The notes under the pieces were generated by a model, which saw nothing but the letters and a program-made list of their open reading frames with translations, made no database searches and was not told the DNA's origin. This document shows, in pieces, positions 62,907-64,000 of a stretch of 64,000 nt of DNA (its first letter is position 1; each line of letters starts with the position of its first letter). Source of the DNA: Parietichytrium sp. I65-24A (Eukaryota; Sar; Bigyra; Thraustochytrida; Thraustochytriidae). The position numbers and the translations under genes are program-made. Location: the NCBI GenBank assembly GCA_012862575.1, contig BLSF01000104.1, positions 1-64,000 of the forward strand. The letters are read 5' to 3'.

Positions 62907-64000
62907 ATGGGGTGCACAGCGGAGGAGTTCGAGCACACGTATGTCTCCTGTTGCGAGGCTTGCCAGGTGGAGCCGGTCGAGTTGGTACTTGAGATCGCGA
63001 GGGAAGCACTCGGCGCTGGAGCAAGCTCGAAGAAAAGTTCGAAGGGAGAAGAGAGCAGCAGATCGTCGGAGGAGATCAAGGAGGACGGCGAAGCCAAGTC
63101 GAGTCGCCAAGCGGCCAATAGCAAGGAAATTGATCTAGCTTTGGCGGGAAACTGCTTGAAGCTGTTCAGCAGACGCATACAAAACTCGGACCTTCAGGCG
63201 CTCGCAGCAGCAGTAAAAGAGAGCGGGGTTTTGGTAAGCAATTTAGACTTGAGTTACAATGAGCTGAACGACTTGGCTGCAGATTTCATCGTGGACATTT
63301 TGATGGGAGGCCAAGTTCGCTCGCTGAATCTCACGAGTAATAAGATTGGTGCGGATGGCTTACAAGCTATTCTCGATGCTTGCAAGAGTGGTCACAGCTC
63401 TCTGACTTCTTTGATCATACGATCCAACCCCCTCGGGAAGGAAGGAGGAATGAAGATTGCGGAATTTGTTCGTACAGACAACTCCGTCTCGATTCTCGAC
63501 ATTGGGGACACGGACCAAGACACAGACAGCCTCATAGCGCTCATGTCCAGTCTCCGCAACAACGAGACAGTCGAGGTGCTCAATCTCGATAATCCCTCTG
63601 TGTTCAGCTTTGACGACGAAATTATTACGCACATTGGTCTCATGTTGGAACAAAACAAGACTATTTACGACTTGAGCCTTTCAAAGCATCGTATTCGATG
63701 TTCTGGAATCGCAATACTTGCTGAGTACCTTAAAAAGAACCGGTCTTTGCACACGCTCCGTCTCAAATGCAATGAGATCAGTATCGCGGGAGCGCGTGCA
63801 CTTGCGACGCTCTTGCTTACACACGAGAATCACATTGCAGTTCTTGACTTGGAAGGGAATCGAATCGCAAACGAAGGAGCAAGTGCAATCGGTGCTGCTC
63901 TGGAGTACACCAAGTGCTTGAGGTCTTTGAATCTCCGCAACAACGGCATTCGCGACAAAGGGTTGGCCGATTTGGGGAACGGCATGAGTGTAAATGTCTC
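62907..64000 (+). CDS. LRRC34-like leucine-rich repeat protein (partial, runs off window)
   Basis: The frame opens at an ATG (62907) and is still open at the right edge, giving 364 residues so far. After a cysteine-containing head (MGCTAEEFEHTYVSCCEAC) and a Ser/Lys/Glu-rich linker, RNI-type leucine-rich repeats of about 28 residues follow: SNLDLSYNELNDLAADFIV, RSLNLTSNKIGADGLQAIL, LTSLIIRSNPLGKEGGMKIA, LHTLRLKCNEISIAGARAL, IAVLDLEGNRIANEGASAI and SLNLRNNGIRDKGL. The insert VEVLNLDNPSVFSFDDEIITHIGLMLEQN resembles the corresponding LRRC34 segment, which suggests that family over generic RNI proteins. LRRC34 is linked to germ cells and ciliated lineages, and the divergent neighbour is DRC3. The family call is moderate; the repeat call is firm. 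Confidence 0.75.
   Translation, partial: MGCTAEEFEHTYVSCCEACQVEPVELVLEIAREALGAGASSKKSSKGEESSRSSEEIKEDGEAKSSRQAANSKEIDLALAGNCLKLFSRRIQNSDLQALAAAVKESGVLVSNLDLSYNELNDLAADFIVDILMGGQVRSLNLTSNKIGADGLQAILDACKSGHSSLTSLIIRSNPLGKEGGMKIAEFVRTDNSVSILDIGDTDQDTDSLIALMSSLRNNETVEVLNLDNPSVFSFDDEIITHIGLMLEQNKTIYDLSLSKHRIRCSGIAILAEYLKKNRSLHTLRLKCNEISIAGARALATLLLTHENHIAVLDLEGNRIANEGASAIGAALEYTKCLRSLNLRNNGIRDKGLADLGNGMSVNV

Overview
The window is nuclear DNA from a unicellular eukaryote. Genes lie on both strands with their own long intergenic gaps. There are no operons or bacterial ribosome binding sites, and at least three genes are interrupted by short GT-AG introns of about 90-340 bp. Intergenic DNA is full of microsatellites and minisatellites. 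The gene set includes mitochondrial EF-G2, a stem-loop (histone mRNA) binding protein, a polycystin channel, the ciliary dynein regulatory subunit DRC3 and a tubulin-ligase-like enzyme. It points to a protist with a motile flagellum, mitochondria and its own aromatic, aspartate-family and biotin pathways. The low intron density, mixed base composition and secreted M6 metalloprotease with a Pro/Thr-rich C-terminal anchor would fit a heterotrophic stramenopile such as a labyrinthulomycete. That placement is an inference, not a demonstration.

Layout. 1-9 kb: a very long cyclic-nucleotide phosphodiesterase with an N-terminal membrane region (+), a standalone dethiobiotin synthetase (-) and a membrane-anchored phosphohistidine-phosphatase (PHPT1/Janus) domain protein (-). 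10-16 kb: one orphan protein with two cysteine/histidine clusters (-), then nearly 5 kb with no convincing gene, holding one copy of a 53-bp dispersed repeat. 16-20 kb: an M6 metalloprotease (+) followed by a decayed duplicate of its C-terminal third. 21-28 kb: a TTL-like ligase, two unrecognised proteins and the ribosome assembly factor MRT4. 28-40 kb: a PH-domain/coiled-coil protein (-), glycerate kinase (+), aspartate-semialdehyde dehydrogenase (+) and mitochondrial EF-G2 (-), then a 153-bp tandem repeat. 41-50 kb: the stem-loop binding protein (+), a PhnP-like metallo-hydrolase (-), 3-dehydroquinate synthase with a tiny first exon (-) and a three-exon coiled-coil protein (-). 51-64 kb: a surface protein built of RCC1-like repeats (-), a doubtful spliced membrane protein (-), a two-exon polycystin-like channel (+), DRC3 (-) and an LRRC34-like protein running off the right edge (+).

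The metabolic genes are single steps of separate pathways (biotin, shikimate, aspartate family, glycerate) and are not clustered by function. A loose theme is flagellar biology: polycystin channel, DRC3, LRRC34-like and TTL-like genes. Many start codons were chosen by moving from the longest open frame to the first ATG consistent with family length. Four splice junctions were deduced by hand from reading-frame continuity and family N-termini. The most unusual items are the membrane-anchored PHPT domain, the 53-bp repeat bracketed by different direct repeats in each copy, the C-terminal anchor module shared between the protease and the RCC1-like surface protein, and a 10-base intergenic motif present five times.
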